A stretch of 15,762 bases of DNA from F23-B02 sp045601285 (GCA_045601285.1 JAZRZJ010000011.1:1-15762), one strand, 5' to 3'. Shown: positions 1 to 7,578, counted from the first letter of the stretch. The notes: generated by a model not told the origin, from the sequence alone. A program made the numbers and translations.

Positions 1-474
1 GAAGCCTTCGCTCAGAGGCTTCAAAAACCGTGAGCGTATCTGCTCGGTATAGAGCTTTAAGCCGTGCTCCCAGAGCTTGAGCGGTGAGGCGATTATGCCG
101 TAAGAGAATTTGGGATTGTCGATGAGCTTCAATTCGCGGAAGTTTTCCACAACGCGCACCATCTGCTGACAGGTGTCGGAGGATGCATAGAAATCGAGGA
201 AGTTATAGCCGCCCTCGAAGGCACGCTCAAACAGAGCGCGGACGTAGCCGCAGATGAAGCTTGTCATGTAGTACTGGCTGATATCCAGGGAGCCCGTATT
301 GGGTGCGCTTAGACGGACGCTGAAGGCGTTGCCGCAGTTAAAAAGAGCTTCGGGAATGTAGTAGCAGGAATATCCCACCGCCACCTTGCCATCGGCCTTT
401 GCCTTCTGAACAAGCTCATTGTTTGCCGATTCAAGAAGCTGCTCAAAATAGTGGATATATTTCAGGTCTTTCAT
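1..474 (-). CDS. 2-hydroxyacyl-CoA dehydratase subunit (HgdB/FldB-like), 3' part outside window
   Basis: The reading frame is open from an ATG at 474 to the left edge (158 residues, no stop), so only the N-terminal part is present. The sequence resembles the D-component subunits of 2-hydroxyacyl-CoA dehydratases and related benzoyl-CoA reductases, which hold a [4Fe-4S] cluster and remove water from (R)-2-hydroxyacyl-CoA in amino acid fermentation. Visible family marks are Cys37 in GYSCYYIPEAL and Cys102 in ASSDTC, both expected cluster ligands; a third ligand would lie outside the window. A weak GGTGGG ribosome site precedes the ATG and a good promoter lies upstream. The partner subunit and the activator ATPase are not visible here, so the substrate cannot be named. 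The family call is fairly firm; the specific reaction is open. Confidence 0.8.
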   Translation of the reverse strand, partial: MKDLKYIHYFEQLLESANNELVQKAKADGKVAVGYSCYYIPEALFNCGNAFSVRLSAPNTGSLDISQYYMTSFICGYVRALFERAFEGGYNFLDFYASSDTCQQMVRVVENFRELKLIDNPKFSYGIIASPLKLWEHGLKLYTEQIRSRFLKPLSEGF

Positions 475-519
475 TGTGTCCCACCAATCTTAAAAAATTA
501 TCCGTTTAAAGATGTTAAT

Positions 520-548
520 ATAGTAGCACAAAAAGCAGTTGTTTTCAA
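520..548 (-). promoter_or_regulatory. Promoter of the dehydratase subunit gene
   Basis: On the minus strand TTGAAA (543-548) and TACTAT (520-525) are separated by exactly 17 bases, close to the sigma-A consensus. The start codon lies about 45 bases downstream. An overlapping TATATT could be an alternative -10. Confidence 0.55.
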
Positions 549-592
549 CAACGGCAGCAATTTGAAAACATACAAATTCTGATTATTCTCAT

Positions 593-627
593 AAAAATTC
601 CCCCGAAACGATGGTTTTGGGGGAATT
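593..627 (-). terminator. Rho-independent terminator after dut
   Basis: A 14-bp stem (596-609 with 614-627, one G-T pair) closes a 4-base loop. On the minus strand it is followed by a run of T. It begins only a few bases after the dut stop codon, so it ends the dut transcript and separates it from the dehydratase gene downstream on the same strand. Confidence 0.85.
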
Positions 628-632
628 GCAAT

Positions 633-1067
633 TTATTTAAGTCCGGAGGAGCCGAAGCCTCCCTCACCGCGTTCGGTTTCGTCAAGAGATTCGGCTTCAA
701 CAAATTCGGTATCGAAAACGGGCTTTACCGTGAGCTGAGCTATGCGCATGCCCTTTGTAATCTGAAAATCGGCACCGCCGTGGTTTATAAGAATGACCTT
801 GACCTCACCGCGATAGCCAGCATCAACTGTTCCGGGAGCATTCAGAACGGTTACTCCGTTTTTTGCGGCAAGTCCGCTGCGGGGACGCACCTGTCCCTCG
901 GTTCCTTTGGGAAGCGCAATGCTTATTCCCGTACCCACTGCACCGTAGGCATGGGCCTTCAGCAGATAATCCTCGCAGGAGTAAAGGTCAAAGCACGCAT
1001 CGTCCTCGTGAGCACGTTTCGGTGCCTGCGCATCGTCATTAAGCTTTATGAATTTTACAGTATACAT
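633..1067 (-). CDS. dut: dUTP diphosphatase
   Basis: This 144-residue protein is a trimeric dUTPase, which hydrolyses dUTP to dUMP and pyrophosphate, keeping uracil out of DNA and supplying dUMP for thymidylate synthesis. Family motifs are clear and in order: RPRSG at 61-65, the catalytic segment GTVDAGYRGE with Asp82 and Tyr85, and the flexible glycine-rich C-terminal arm RGEGGFGSSG at 133-142 that closes over the substrate. The length is normal for the family. The ATG at 1067 has a strong GGAGG ribosome site and its own promoter, and a terminator follows directly, so it appears to be a single-gene transcript. It is divergent from the PAP2 gene. Confidence 0.97.
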   Translation of the reverse strand: MYTVKFIKLNDDAQAPKRAHEDDACFDLYSCEDYLLKAHAYGAVGTGISIALPKGTEGQVRPRSGLAAKNGVTVLNAPGTVDAGYRGEVKVILINHGGADFQITKGMRIAQLTVKPVFDTEFVEAESLDETERGEGGFGSSGLK

Positions 1068-1094
1068 GGCTTCCTCCGTATTTTTTCTGCTTTA

Positions 1095-1123
1095 AGTATA
1101 ACTTGACAGCTTGAAATCTGCAA
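1095..1123 (-). promoter_or_regulatory. dut promoter
   Basis: On the minus strand TTGCAG (1118-1123) and TATACT (1095-1100) are 17 bases apart. The dut ATG at 1067 with GGAGG ahead of it lies just downstream. Confidence 0.6.
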
Positions 1124-1152
1124 GCAAATGTGTTTCATTTTTTGTAAGTATG

Positions 1153-1161
1153 TGTTATATT
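1153..1161 (+). promoter_or_regulatory. Possible extended -10 promoter for the PAP2 gene
   Basis: TGT followed by TATATT forms an extended -10 element 28 bases before the PAP2 start. No good -35 hexamer is visible at the expected distance, so this is a moderate call. Confidence 0.35.
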
Positions 1162-1189
1162 GGATTTATCAAATATTCCGGAGGCGGCT

Positions 1190-2134
1190 ATGGACTTTTT
1201 AAGACTGCTTGAAAGCATACGTATGCCCTGGCTGGACAGTGTAATGTCAGCTATCACCGAGCTGGGCAACGAAACAGTTTTTATTGCAATCGGCATCATT
1301 ATATTCTGGTGCGTCAGCAAGCGTCAGGGCTATTTTCTTCTTACCGTCGGCTTTCTCGGAACGCTGGGAAACCAGTTTATGAAGCTGTGGTTCCGCATTC
1401 CGCGTCCCTGGGTGCTTGACCCGAACTTCACCATCGTTGAATCCGCCCGTGCAGGTGCCACGGGTTATTCCTTCCCCTCGGGACACTCTCAGAGCATTGC
1501 GGGAATTCTCGGTGTCGTCGCCGTCAGCAATAAGCAGAAGTGGCTTCGCGCACTGTGCATAGTGCTCATGCTCCTTGTTCCATTCTCGAGAATGTATCTG
1601 GGCGTACATACTCCCCTTGACGTTGGCGTGGGCGCAGGCGGCGCACTTCTGCTGGTTTTCCTCATGTACCCCATGTTCAAAACCGATGAGCGTGCCGACA
1701 AATTTACCCCCTGGGTAATCATCGTGCTTATTCTCTCTGCAGTTGCCTACCTCATTTTCTGCCTCTGCTACAATTTCCCCTCGGAAGTCTACACCGACCC
1801 GGATGAAAATCTCGTTCACGGCACCAAAAATGCCTTCACCATTCTGGGCTCGGGTGTTGCTCTTCTTCTCGCTTTCTTTATTGAAAAGAAATATGTTCGA
1901 TTTGAAACAAAGGCTACCTTCCTCGGCAACGTACTTAAGGTTGTGCTGGGTCTCGGTCTTCTCCTGGGTATCAGAGTCGTTCTCAAGGCTCCCCTGCTTG
2001 CGCTCTTTAACGGCAGCGAGATTGCCTCCGCGGTACGCTACTTCCTCGTTGTCTTCGTCGGCGGCGCAATCTGGCCCATGACCTTCCCGTTCTTCGCAAA
2101 GATTGGTGCAAAAAAAGATTCTGAAAAGGTGTGA
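1190..2134 (+). CDS. PAP2-family membrane phosphatase
   Basis: The 314-residue protein belongs to the type 2 phosphatidic acid phosphatase superfamily, integral membrane enzymes that remove phosphate from lipid phosphates such as undecaprenyl diphosphate or phosphatidic acid. All three signature blocks are present: K65 to R72-P73 in KLWFRIPRP, PSGH at 96-99, and SR at 133-134 with His140 and Asp144 (SR-x5-H-x3-D). Several hydrophobic segments flank them, and about 170 further residues with more membrane segments follow, so it is longer than minimal PAP2 enzymes. The ATG at 1190 is chosen because GGAGG sits five bases upstream; an in-frame TTG at 1160 lacks such a site. Its stop lies four bases before the FHA gene start. 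The exact lipid substrate cannot be read from sequence. Confidence 0.9.
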   Translation: MDFLRLLESIRMPWLDSVMSAITELGNETVFIAIGIIIFWCVSKRQGYFLLTVGFLGTLGNQFMKLWFRIPRPWVLDPNFTIVESARAGATGYSFPSGHSQSIAGILGVVAVSNKQKWLRALCIVLMLLVPFSRMYLGVHTPLDVGVGAGGALLLVFLMYPMFKTDERADKFTPWVIIVLILSAVAYLIFCLCYNFPSEVYTDPDENLVHGTKNAFTILGSGVALLLAFFIEKKYVRFETKATFLGNVLKVVLGLGLLLGIRVVLKAPLLALFNGSEIASAVRYFLVVFVGGAIWPMTFPFFAKIGAKKDSEKV

Positions 2135-2138
2135 GCTT

Positions 2139-2471
2139 ATGGCTATAAATTTCAAGGATATTTTTAACCGCCTTCACGAGAGCGGTGAGGGTACCATAAA
2201 CATTCAGGACGTTATCCCCGCAAGCGGAAAAACCGTCTGGACCTTCGGCAGAAGCTCTGACTGCGACTTTGTGTATCCCGTTGACAAGGTCTCACGAATG
2301 CACTTTAAGATACAGCTTATTGACGGCCACTACTACATCACGGATCTGGGCTCCACAAACGGCACCTTCATAAACGGTCAGCCCGTTCTCCGCATGGAGC
2401 GCATTTTCTCCGGCGATGTAATCAGCATGGGCTCAACCGATATTGTATTTGACGCTACAATGCTTGTATAA
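2139..2471 (+). CDS. Small single-domain FHA protein
   Basis: This 110-residue protein is almost entirely one forkhead-associated domain, a phosphothreonine-binding module. The hallmark residues are visible: GRS at 37-39, SRMH at 52-55 and the DLGSTNGTFING stretch around 69-80, where Asn74-Gly75 are conserved in the family. No signal peptide, membrane helix or second domain is seen, so it is probably a cytoplasmic adaptor that reads Thr phosphorylation on a partner. The start at 2139 is preferred because AAGGTG lies seven bases ahead; an in-frame ATG at 2103 would overlap the PAP2 gene. It follows the PAP2 stop by four bases and the pair is likely cotranscribed. No Ser/Thr kinase is encoded in this window. 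Confidence 0.88.
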   Translation: MAINFKDIFNRLHESGEGTINIQDVIPASGKTVWTFGRSSDCDFVYPVDKVSRMHFKIQLIDGHYYITDLGSTNGTFINGQPVLRMERIFSGDVISMGSTDIVFDATMLV

Positions 2472-2472
2472 G

Positions 2473-2503
2473 AAAAACCTGATTGCTCAGCAATCAGGTT
2501 TTT
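2473..2503. terminator. Bidirectional terminator between convergent genes
   Basis: A stem of 10 bp or more (2476-2485 with 2491-2500, extendable by A-T pairs) is flanked by an A run on the left and a T run on the right, so it can act on both strands. The stop codon of the minus-strand VTT-like gene (2487-2489) lies inside the loop, so that gene's last codons form one arm. Confidence 0.85.
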
Positions 2504-3143
2504 TTGTAAATATTCTTTTTTTCGCCATGATGATGCCCGTTGTGATGAGCGCAAGCTCCGCCGCAACGAAAACCCACACAAGCGGCTCGGTAAAGTCCAG
2601 CTTGTTTCCGATTACGGTGTAGCACAGAAACTGGGGAATCATGGCCAGCATGGTGCCCGAAATATACACTCCGTAGGGCGCACGCATGAGCCCGTAGAGC
2701 ACGCCCTGCACCTCAGACTGAAGGTGCAGCGCATGGGTGATGAAGGAAAGCGTAAAGAAGTTTTCGCCTGCGTTGCGGAAATAGGGCGCAAGCTTCGGAT
2801 TTCTCTCCATGATGCCCTCAAAGCTTATGCCCTTTGAGTAACGTCCCACCAGATATGAGGCTGTCATGCACAGCACGGTGCCTGCAGCGTTTATAAGTAT
2901 TGCGGGGCCGATGCCGAATACAAGCGCCGCACCGATTGCGATTGCGGCATAGGGCACGCCGACGGAAAAGCCCTTGAGCAGATACAGCGCAATTATCACA
3001 AGCAGGGCAACAAGCTTATTGTCCCGCACGGCTGTTATTGTTTTTTGCACATCAAGCCTTCCCGTAACAAGCAGGATCAGCACCACGGCGGCAACCCCGA
3101 GCATGATTACAAGAGGCAGGTAGTTTTTTAATTTCTTACCCAT
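2487..3143 (-). CDS. VTT/TVP38-TMEM64-like membrane protein
   Basis: This 218-residue, strongly hydrophobic protein resembles the TVP38/TMEM64 (VTT, formerly SNARE-associated) family of membrane proteins. Predicted membrane segments start at about residues 9-27 and 43-60. They are followed by a small-residue region (GVPYAAIAIGAALVFG) and a segment with Asn and Gly ahead of YLVGRY, typical of the family, and a final helix near the C-terminus before a lysine-rich tail. Relatives have been linked to lipid scrambling or undecaprenyl-phosphate recycling; which applies here is unknown. Its ATG overlaps the mntP stop by one base (TAATG), so the two genes are cotranscribed and probably translationally coupled. 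Confidence 0.72.
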   Translation of the reverse strand: MGKKLKNYLPLVIMLGVAAVVLILLVTGRLDVQKTITAVRDNKLVALLVIIALYLLKGFSVGVPYAAIAIGAALVFGIGPAILINAAGTVLCMTASYLVGRYSKGISFEGIMERNPKLAPYFRNAGENFFTLSFITHALHLQSEVQGVLYGLMRAPYGVYISGTMLAMIPQFLCYTVIGNKLDFTEPLVWVFVAAELALITTGIIMAKKRIFTKKPDC

Positions 3144-3709
3144 TAAAAGCTCAGTATCTCCAGATGTTCAAGCAGTATCTTGAGGCCGATGAGAATAAGC
3201 ACAACGCCGCCGAGGAGCTCAGCCTTTGCCTTGTACTTCATTCCGAAAACATTGCCCACCACAACGCCGATTGCGGAAAGGACGAAGGTGGTTACACCGA
3301 TGAGCAGTGCGGCGGTGAAGATGTTCACGTTGAGGAAAGCGAAGGTAATTCCCACGGCAAGCGCATCAATGCTTGTGGCAACCGCCATGGGCAGCATGGC
3401 TTTGAAGCCGAAGGAGCTGTCAACCTCGTCATCGTCACCGCTCAGCGCCTCCTTTATCATGTTTGCGCCGATTACGCCGAGAAGAACGAAGGCGATCCAA
3501 TGGTCAACGCTGACTATGAATTTTTCAAATTTGAAGCCCAGCAGAAATCCGATTACGGGCATAAGCGCCTGAAATCCGCCGAAGTAGGCGCCTGCTATAA
3601 GGCTGTGCTTTGCCTGAAGTCTGCTTACGGAAAGTCCCTTGCAGATTGAAACCGCAAAGGCATCCATGCTCAGCGCCACGGCAATTAAGAACAAATCCAG
3701 AAAATCCAT
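3143..3709 (-). CDS. mntP: Putative manganese efflux pump MntP
   Basis: The 188-residue protein matches the MntP (former DUF204) family of small six-helix inner-membrane Mn2+ exporters. The two-fold repeat is recognisable: the first half has SMDAFAVSICKGL with Asp16 inside a helix, and the second half has TSIDALAVGITFAF with the matching Asp. These acidic residues are needed for transport in the E. coli protein. Length is standard. The ATG at 3709 is preceded by GGGAG six bases upstream. It is the first gene of a two-gene unit with the VTT-like gene. No yybP-ykoY Mn riboswitch is seen in the short leader, but the promoter carries an inverted repeat that could be an operator. Confidence 0.92.
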   Translation of the reverse strand: MDFLDLFLIAVALSMDAFAVSICKGLSVSRLQAKHSLIAGAYFGGFQALMPVIGFLLGFKFEKFIVSVDHWIAFVLLGVIGANMIKEALSGDDDEVDSSFGFKAMLPMAVATSIDALAVGITFAFLNVNIFTAALLIGVTTFVLSAIGVVVGNVFGMKYKAKAELLGGVVLILIGLKILLEHLEILSF

Positions 3710-3741
3710 GTGTTTCTCCCGTCTTATGTTTGCAGAATTAA

Positions 3742-3768
3742 ATTATACCAATCTGCCCCTGCTGTCAA
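3742..3768 (-). promoter_or_regulatory. mntP promoter
   Basis: On the minus strand a perfect TTGACA (3763-3768) and a perfect TATAAT (3742-3747) are separated by 15 bases, slightly short of the ideal 17; TAATTT two bases on would give 17. The mntP start is about 33 bases downstream. Confidence 0.55.
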
Positions 3769-3783
3769 GTAATCCGCAGGGGC
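3755..3783. repeat. Inverted repeat over the mntP -35 box
   Basis: An 8-bp perfect inverted repeat (3755-3762 and 3776-3783; GCCCCTGC and its complement) is separated by 13 bases and encloses the -35 hexamer of mntP. It could be a repressor or activator site. It lacks a T run on either side, so it is unlikely to be a terminator. Confidence 0.45.
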
Positions 3784-3803
3784 TGTTTAATATTTAACCT
3801 TTG

Positions 3804-3832
3804 TTGTAAAAAGCTTTATTACATGATATATT
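3804..3832 (+). promoter_or_regulatory. glyS operon promoter
   Basis: TTGTAA (3804-3809) and TATATT (3827-3832) are 17 bases apart, about 70 bases before the glyS start. The leader is too short for a T-box riboswitch. Confidence 0.5.
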
Positions 3833-3867
3833 AATATAGTTGTCGTATATCGGCAGAAAATATATCT

Positions 3868-3887
3868 CCACTACACGCCAGTAGTGG
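3868..3887 (+). other. Hairpin in the glyS leader next to the ribosome site
   Basis: A 7-bp perfect stem (3868-3874 with 3881-3887, loop of six) ends one base before the AAAGGAAG ribosome site at 3889-3896. It could affect translation initiation of glyS; no known leader class is recognised. Confidence 0.35.
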
Positions 3888-3904
3888 GAAAGGAAGTAAT
3901 TATT

Positions 3905-5329
3905 ATGAACAAAGCAGACAAAACAATGGACAAAATCGTTGCCCTGTGCAAAAACCGCGGCTTTGTGTACGCAGGCAGCGAAATCTACGGCGGACTGGCA
4001 AACTCCTGGGACTACGGCCCTCTGGGTGTTGAGTTCAAAAACAACGTCAAGAAGGCATGGCTCAAGAAGTTCGTGCAGGAAAGCCCCTACAACGTGGGTC
4101 TTGACGCCGCCATCATTATGAATCCTCAGACTTGGGTCACCACCGGTCACGTTTCCAGCTTCTCCGATCCTCTGCTGGACTGCAAGGCCTGCAAGGCACG
4201 CCACCGCGCAGACAAGCTCATCGGCGAGGTTCACGGTGAAGTCAACGTCGATGCCATGAGCTTTGACGAAATGGACGAGTTCATCGCCTCCCATGACGAT
4301 ATTCTCTGTCCCGTTTGCGGCAAGCATGATTTCACCCCTATCCGCAAGTTCAACCTCATGTTCAAGACTGCCATCGGCGTAACCGAGGACTCAAGCTCCA
4401 CCTGCTATCTCCGTCCCGAAACCGCCCAGGGCATTTTCGTGAACTTTGGAAATATCGCACGCACCACCCGCAAAAAGCTGCCCTTCGGCGTTTGCCAGGT
4501 GGGCAAGGCCTTCCGCAACGAGATCACCCCGGGCAACTTCACCTTCCGTACCCGTGAATTTGAGCAGATGGAATGCGAATTTTTCTGCAAGCCCGGCACC
4601 GACCTTGAGTGGTTTGCCTACTGGAAGGACTACTGCAAAAACTGGCTGCTTTCTCTCGGCATCAAGGAGGAAAACCTCCGTCTGCGTGACCACGAGCCCG
4701 CAGAGCTTGCCTTCTACTCCCGCGCAACCACCGATATTGAATATGCCTTCCCGTTCACCGACTGGGGTGAGCTCTGGGGCATTGCAGACCGCACCGATTA
4801 CGACCTGGGTCGTCATCAGGAGGCCTCCGGCAAGGATCTGACCTACTTCGACCAGGAGACTAACGAGCACTATATCCCCTACGTTATCGAGCCCTCTCTG
4901 GGATGTGACCGTGTTGCTCTGGCCTTCCTCTGCGAAGCCTACGATGAGGAGGTCGTGGGGCAGGACAAGAAGGGCAATGACGATGTACGCACCGTTCTGC
5001 ATCTGCACCCCGCTCTTGCTCCCTTCAAGTGCGCGATCCTGCCCCTTTCCAAGAAGGAAATTCTCACCGGTCCCGCAATGGAGCTTTATAAAGAGCTTTC
5101 CAAGTACTTCATGGTTGACTACGACGAAACCGGCTCCATCGGCAAGCGTTACCGCCGTGAAGACGAAATCGGCACTCCCTTCTGCATCACCTTTGACTTC
5201 AACACCGTCGGCACCGATACCGACGTTGCCGACAACTGCGTAACCATTCGTGAGCGCGACAGCATGGAGCAGGTTCGTATCCCCATCTCCGAGGTCAAGG
5301 CTTATATCGAAGAGCGCGTTCAGTTCTGA
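3905..5329 (+). CDS. glyS: Glycine--tRNA ligase, dimeric type
   Basis: The 474-residue protein is the homodimeric class II glycyl-tRNA synthetase (GlyQS type), which charges tRNA-Gly in the cytoplasm. It begins with the family segment KNRGFVYAGSEIYGG and SWDYGPLG. A zinc-binding insertion follows, with CKAC and CPVC pairs. Class II motif 2 (FRNEITPGNF), motif 3 (YVIEPSLGCDR) and a C-terminal anticodon-binding domain come next. Length is typical. ATG 3905 is chosen because AAAGGAAG lies eight bases upstream; an in-frame GTG at 3884 has no comparable site. It is the first gene of a likely operon: the next start is only three bases after its stop. It is not the alpha2-beta2 (GlyQ plus GlyS) type. 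Confidence 0.97.
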   Translation: MNKADKTMDKIVALCKNRGFVYAGSEIYGGLANSWDYGPLGVEFKNNVKKAWLKKFVQESPYNVGLDAAIIMNPQTWVTTGHVSSFSDPLLDCKACKARHRADKLIGEVHGEVNVDAMSFDEMDEFIASHDDILCPVCGKHDFTPIRKFNLMFKTAIGVTEDSSSTCYLRPETAQGIFVNFGNIARTTRKKLPFGVCQVGKAFRNEITPGNFTFRTREFEQMECEFFCKPGTDLEWFAYWKDYCKNWLLSLGIKEENLRLRDHEPAELAFYSRATTDIEYAFPFTDWGELWGIADRTDYDLGRHQEASGKDLTYFDQETNEHYIPYVIEPSLGCDRVALAFLCEAYDEEVVGQDKKGNDDVRTVLHLHPALAPFKCAILPLSKKEILTGPAMELYKELSKYFMVDYDETGSIGKRYRREDEIGTPFCITFDFNTVGTDTDVADNCVTIRERDSMEQVRIPISEVKAYIEERVQF

Positions 5330-5332
5330 GTT

Positions 5333-5674
5333 ATGACAGGTCAGGATTTCGTTAAAAAAATCGGTCCCGTGGGCTGTGTCATATTCCTGCTCATAACCGT
5401 TGGATTTTTAATAATATGCTTCAAGCCCGCCGCCCATTCCGTTGAGGGCTATGAGGCACCTCACGATTCGGATTACTACGCTCAGCATATTGACGAGCTG
5501 AAAACCGAGCTTGAGGAAAATTTCATTCCGCTTGTTGACGGCGTTGCCGGCTGTGAGCTTGAGGGCAGTCAGGTCAGGCTCAGCATTCAGGAGGAAAGCT
5601 TTCCCGATGTCGTAAACGGAATCACATATTACTACGACAAAGAACTATTTATTTTTGAAAAGGTGACTAAATAA
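5333..5674 (+). CDS. Small membrane-anchored protein of unknown function
   Basis: This 113-residue protein is not recognised. It has a short positively charged N-terminus, one membrane segment at about residues 10-32 (GCVIFLLITVGFLII), and an acidic, extracytoplasmic-looking domain of some 75 residues with alternating polar and hydrophobic residues. No lipobox or catalytic motif is visible. Its start lies three bases after the glyS stop and its TAA overlaps the nadE ATG by one base (TAATG), so it is translated between two essential enzymes from one message and feeds the ribosome directly to nadE. That tight placement supports it being a real gene, although no function can be given. Confidence 0.75.
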   Translation: MTGQDFVKKIGPVGCVIFLLITVGFLIICFKPAAHSVEGYEAPHDSDYYAQHIDELKTELEENFIPLVDGVAGCELEGSQVRLSIQEESFPDVVNGITYYYDKELFIFEKVTK

Positions 5675-7575
5675 TGAAAGACGGATTTATCAAGGTAGCC
5701 GCTGCTTCCCCCATGATAAAGGTCGCAGACACCGACTACAATGCAGACAAGGTTATTGACTGCATCAAAAGCGCAAATGAAAAGGGCGTTAAGCTCATCG
5801 TATTCCCCGAGCTGACCCTCACGGGCTGCTCCTGCTATGATCTTTTCCAGCACAGAACGATATTAAAGGGTGCTGAAAAGGCACTTGCAAAGGTCGTAAA
5901 GGCCACCGAGGGCACGGACGTCATGGCAATCGTAGGTCTGCCCTATGCCGCCGACGGCATGGCTCTTTACAGCGTTGCCGCAGTTATATACGGCGGTGAG
6001 CTTCTCGGAATGGTGCCTCGCACCGAGGTCAGCGGCACCGATTTTGTCAGCGGCTCCTGCTGTGATTTTGACGCCGGCATCGAAGGTCTGAGCGGCCTCG
6101 GCCCTCTGGCAAGCAATATGGTGTTCAGGCACCGCAGTCTGCCCGAGCTCCGCGTTGCCGTTGAGCTGGGCAACGACGCAAAGGCTATCTGCGCTCCCGT
6201 AAATAACGCAGTTATGAACGGCGCCACCGTTGTTGCCTCTCTTGCGTCCTTCCCTGCCACGGTTTCCAGCACCGACGATGCTATGCAGAGTCTCAAGTTC
6301 CGTTCCAAGAACCTCATGGCGGGCTTCGTCATGGCGGCTCCCGGTAAGGGTGAAAGCTCCACGGACAATGTTTTCAGCGGTCTGTGCGTCATTGCCGAAA
6401 ACGGTGCAATTCTTGCCTCCGACGAAAAAGAGGACTGCATGGTCATCTCCGAAATCGACGTTGAGTATCTCTGCAACCTGCGCCGCAAGAGCGGTCAGTT
6501 CAGAGCAAAGGACTATAACGGAAAAGGCGGCTTCTGGGATATCTCCTGGGGTGGTGAGCTCTGCGACACCGTGCTCACCCGCACTTACCGCAAGCTGCCC
6601 CATCTCCCCGAGTTCGAGAAGGACATGGGCAAGTACTGCCGCCGCATGATCGACATTCAGGTTTCCGCCCTTGTAAAGCGCATGACCTACGCAGGTCTTG
6701 ACCACTGCGTTGTGGGCATCTCCGGAGGTGTTGACAGCACTCTCTGCGTTATGATCTGCGCCATGGCAATGAAGAAGATGGGACTTCCTTCAACAAACGT
6801 TGTTGCCTGCACTCTCCCATGCTTCGGCACCTCCAGCCGCACCAAGTCTAACGCAATCATTGTTGCGGAGCAGATCGGCGCAGAGGTTCGCGTTATCGAC
6901 ATCGGCGAGAGCGTATATAAGCACTTTGACGACATCGGTCACGCCCATGACGATTACTCCATCGCATTCGAGAACGCACAGGCACGTGAGCGCACTCAGG
7001 TACTCATGGACATTGCCAACAAGGTAAACGGTCTTGACGTCGGCACCGAGGACCTTTCCGAGTTCGTGGACGGCTGGTGTACCTACAACGGCGACCATAC
7101 CTCCATGTACGATGTGAACATGGGTCTCACCAAAACTCAGGTGCGCGCAGGTGTCCGCTACATCGCACAGCACACCGAGGACAAGGTGCTTGCCGATGCT
7201 CTGTGGGACGTTCTGGACTGCCCCGTAACTCCCGAGCTTCTGCCCATCACCAACGATGAGATCGAGCAGAAGAGCGAGGAAAACGTAGGCTCCTACTCCT
7301 TGCAGGACTTCTTCACCCATAAGATTGCAATCTGCGGCTTCTCCCCCGCAAAGACTCTGCGTCTTGCAAAGCTCACCTGGAGCGATGAGTTCAGCGATGA
7401 GGAGCTTGTGAAGTGGCTCACAAGCTACTGCAAGCGCTTCTTCAGCCAGCAGTTCAAGCGCAGCTGCCTCATGGACGGTCCCGCAGTCGAGGACTTCTCC
7501 GTTTCTCCCAGAAACGGCTTCCTTATCCCCTCCGATGCGGAGAACACTCTCTTCCTCAAGAGCCTCGAGGAATAA
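5674..7575 (+). CDS. nadE: NAD(+) synthetase with degenerate glutaminase domain
   Basis: The 633-residue protein has the two-domain plan of glutamine-dependent NAD synthetases: an N-terminal nitrilase-like amidase (about 1-290) and a C-terminal ATP-pyrophosphatase domain that amidates deamido-NAD to NAD. The synthetase part is intact, with the P-loop GISGGVDST near 350 and a C-terminal RFFSQQFKRSCL and SPRNGF. The amidase part is degenerate: Glu46 (FPELTLTG) is kept, but the expected catalytic Lys is Arg116 (VPRTEV) and the catalytic Cys of the usual EICED is Gly166 (VELGND). Spacing of these three positions (70 and 50 residues) fits the family. It may therefore use free ammonia or ammonia from another source. 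The ribosome site AAAAGGTG precedes the ATG. Confidence 0.93.
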   Translation: MKDGFIKVAAASPMIKVADTDYNADKVIDCIKSANEKGVKLIVFPELTLTGCSCYDLFQHRTILKGAEKALAKVVKATEGTDVMAIVGLPYAADGMALYSVAAVIYGGELLGMVPRTEVSGTDFVSGSCCDFDAGIEGLSGLGPLASNMVFRHRSLPELRVAVELGNDAKAICAPVNNAVMNGATVVASLASFPATVSSTDDAMQSLKFRSKNLMAGFVMAAPGKGESSTDNVFSGLCVIAENGAILASDEKEDCMVISEIDVEYLCNLRRKSGQFRAKDYNGKGGFWDISWGGELCDTVLTRTYRKLPHLPEFEKDMGKYCRRMIDIQVSALVKRMTYAGLDHCVVGISGGVDSTLCVMICAMAMKKMGLPSTNVVACTLPCFGTSSRTKSNAIIVAEQIGAEVRVIDIGESVYKHFDDIGHAHDDYSIAFENAQARERTQVLMDIANKVNGLDVGTEDLSEFVDGWCTYNGDHTSMYDVNMGLTKTQVRAGVRYIAQHTEDKVLADALWDVLDCPVTPELLPITNDEIEQKSEENVGSYSLQDFFTHKIAICGFSPAKTLRLAKLTWSDEFSDEELVKWLTSYCKRFFSQQFKRSCLMDGPAVEDFSVSPRNGFLIPSDAENTLFLKSLEE

Positions 7576-7578
7576 TAA

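Noticed and set aside
2103..2138. Earlier in-frame start of the FHA gene at 2103
   Set aside because: It would overlap the PAP2 gene and lacks a ribosome site, whereas ATG 2139 has AAGGTG at good spacing.
1247..2155. 302-codon minus-strand frame opposite the PAP2 gene
   Set aside because: It lies antisense to a gene with full catalytic motifs and its product is low-complexity charged sequence without family features.
3710..3741. yybP-ykoY manganese riboswitch before mntP
   Set aside because: The leader from the predicted start to the ATG is about 30 bases, too short for the aptamer.
3784..3904. T-box riboswitch before glyS
   Set aside because: Only about 70 bases lie between promoter and start, and no T-box sequence or terminator is seen.
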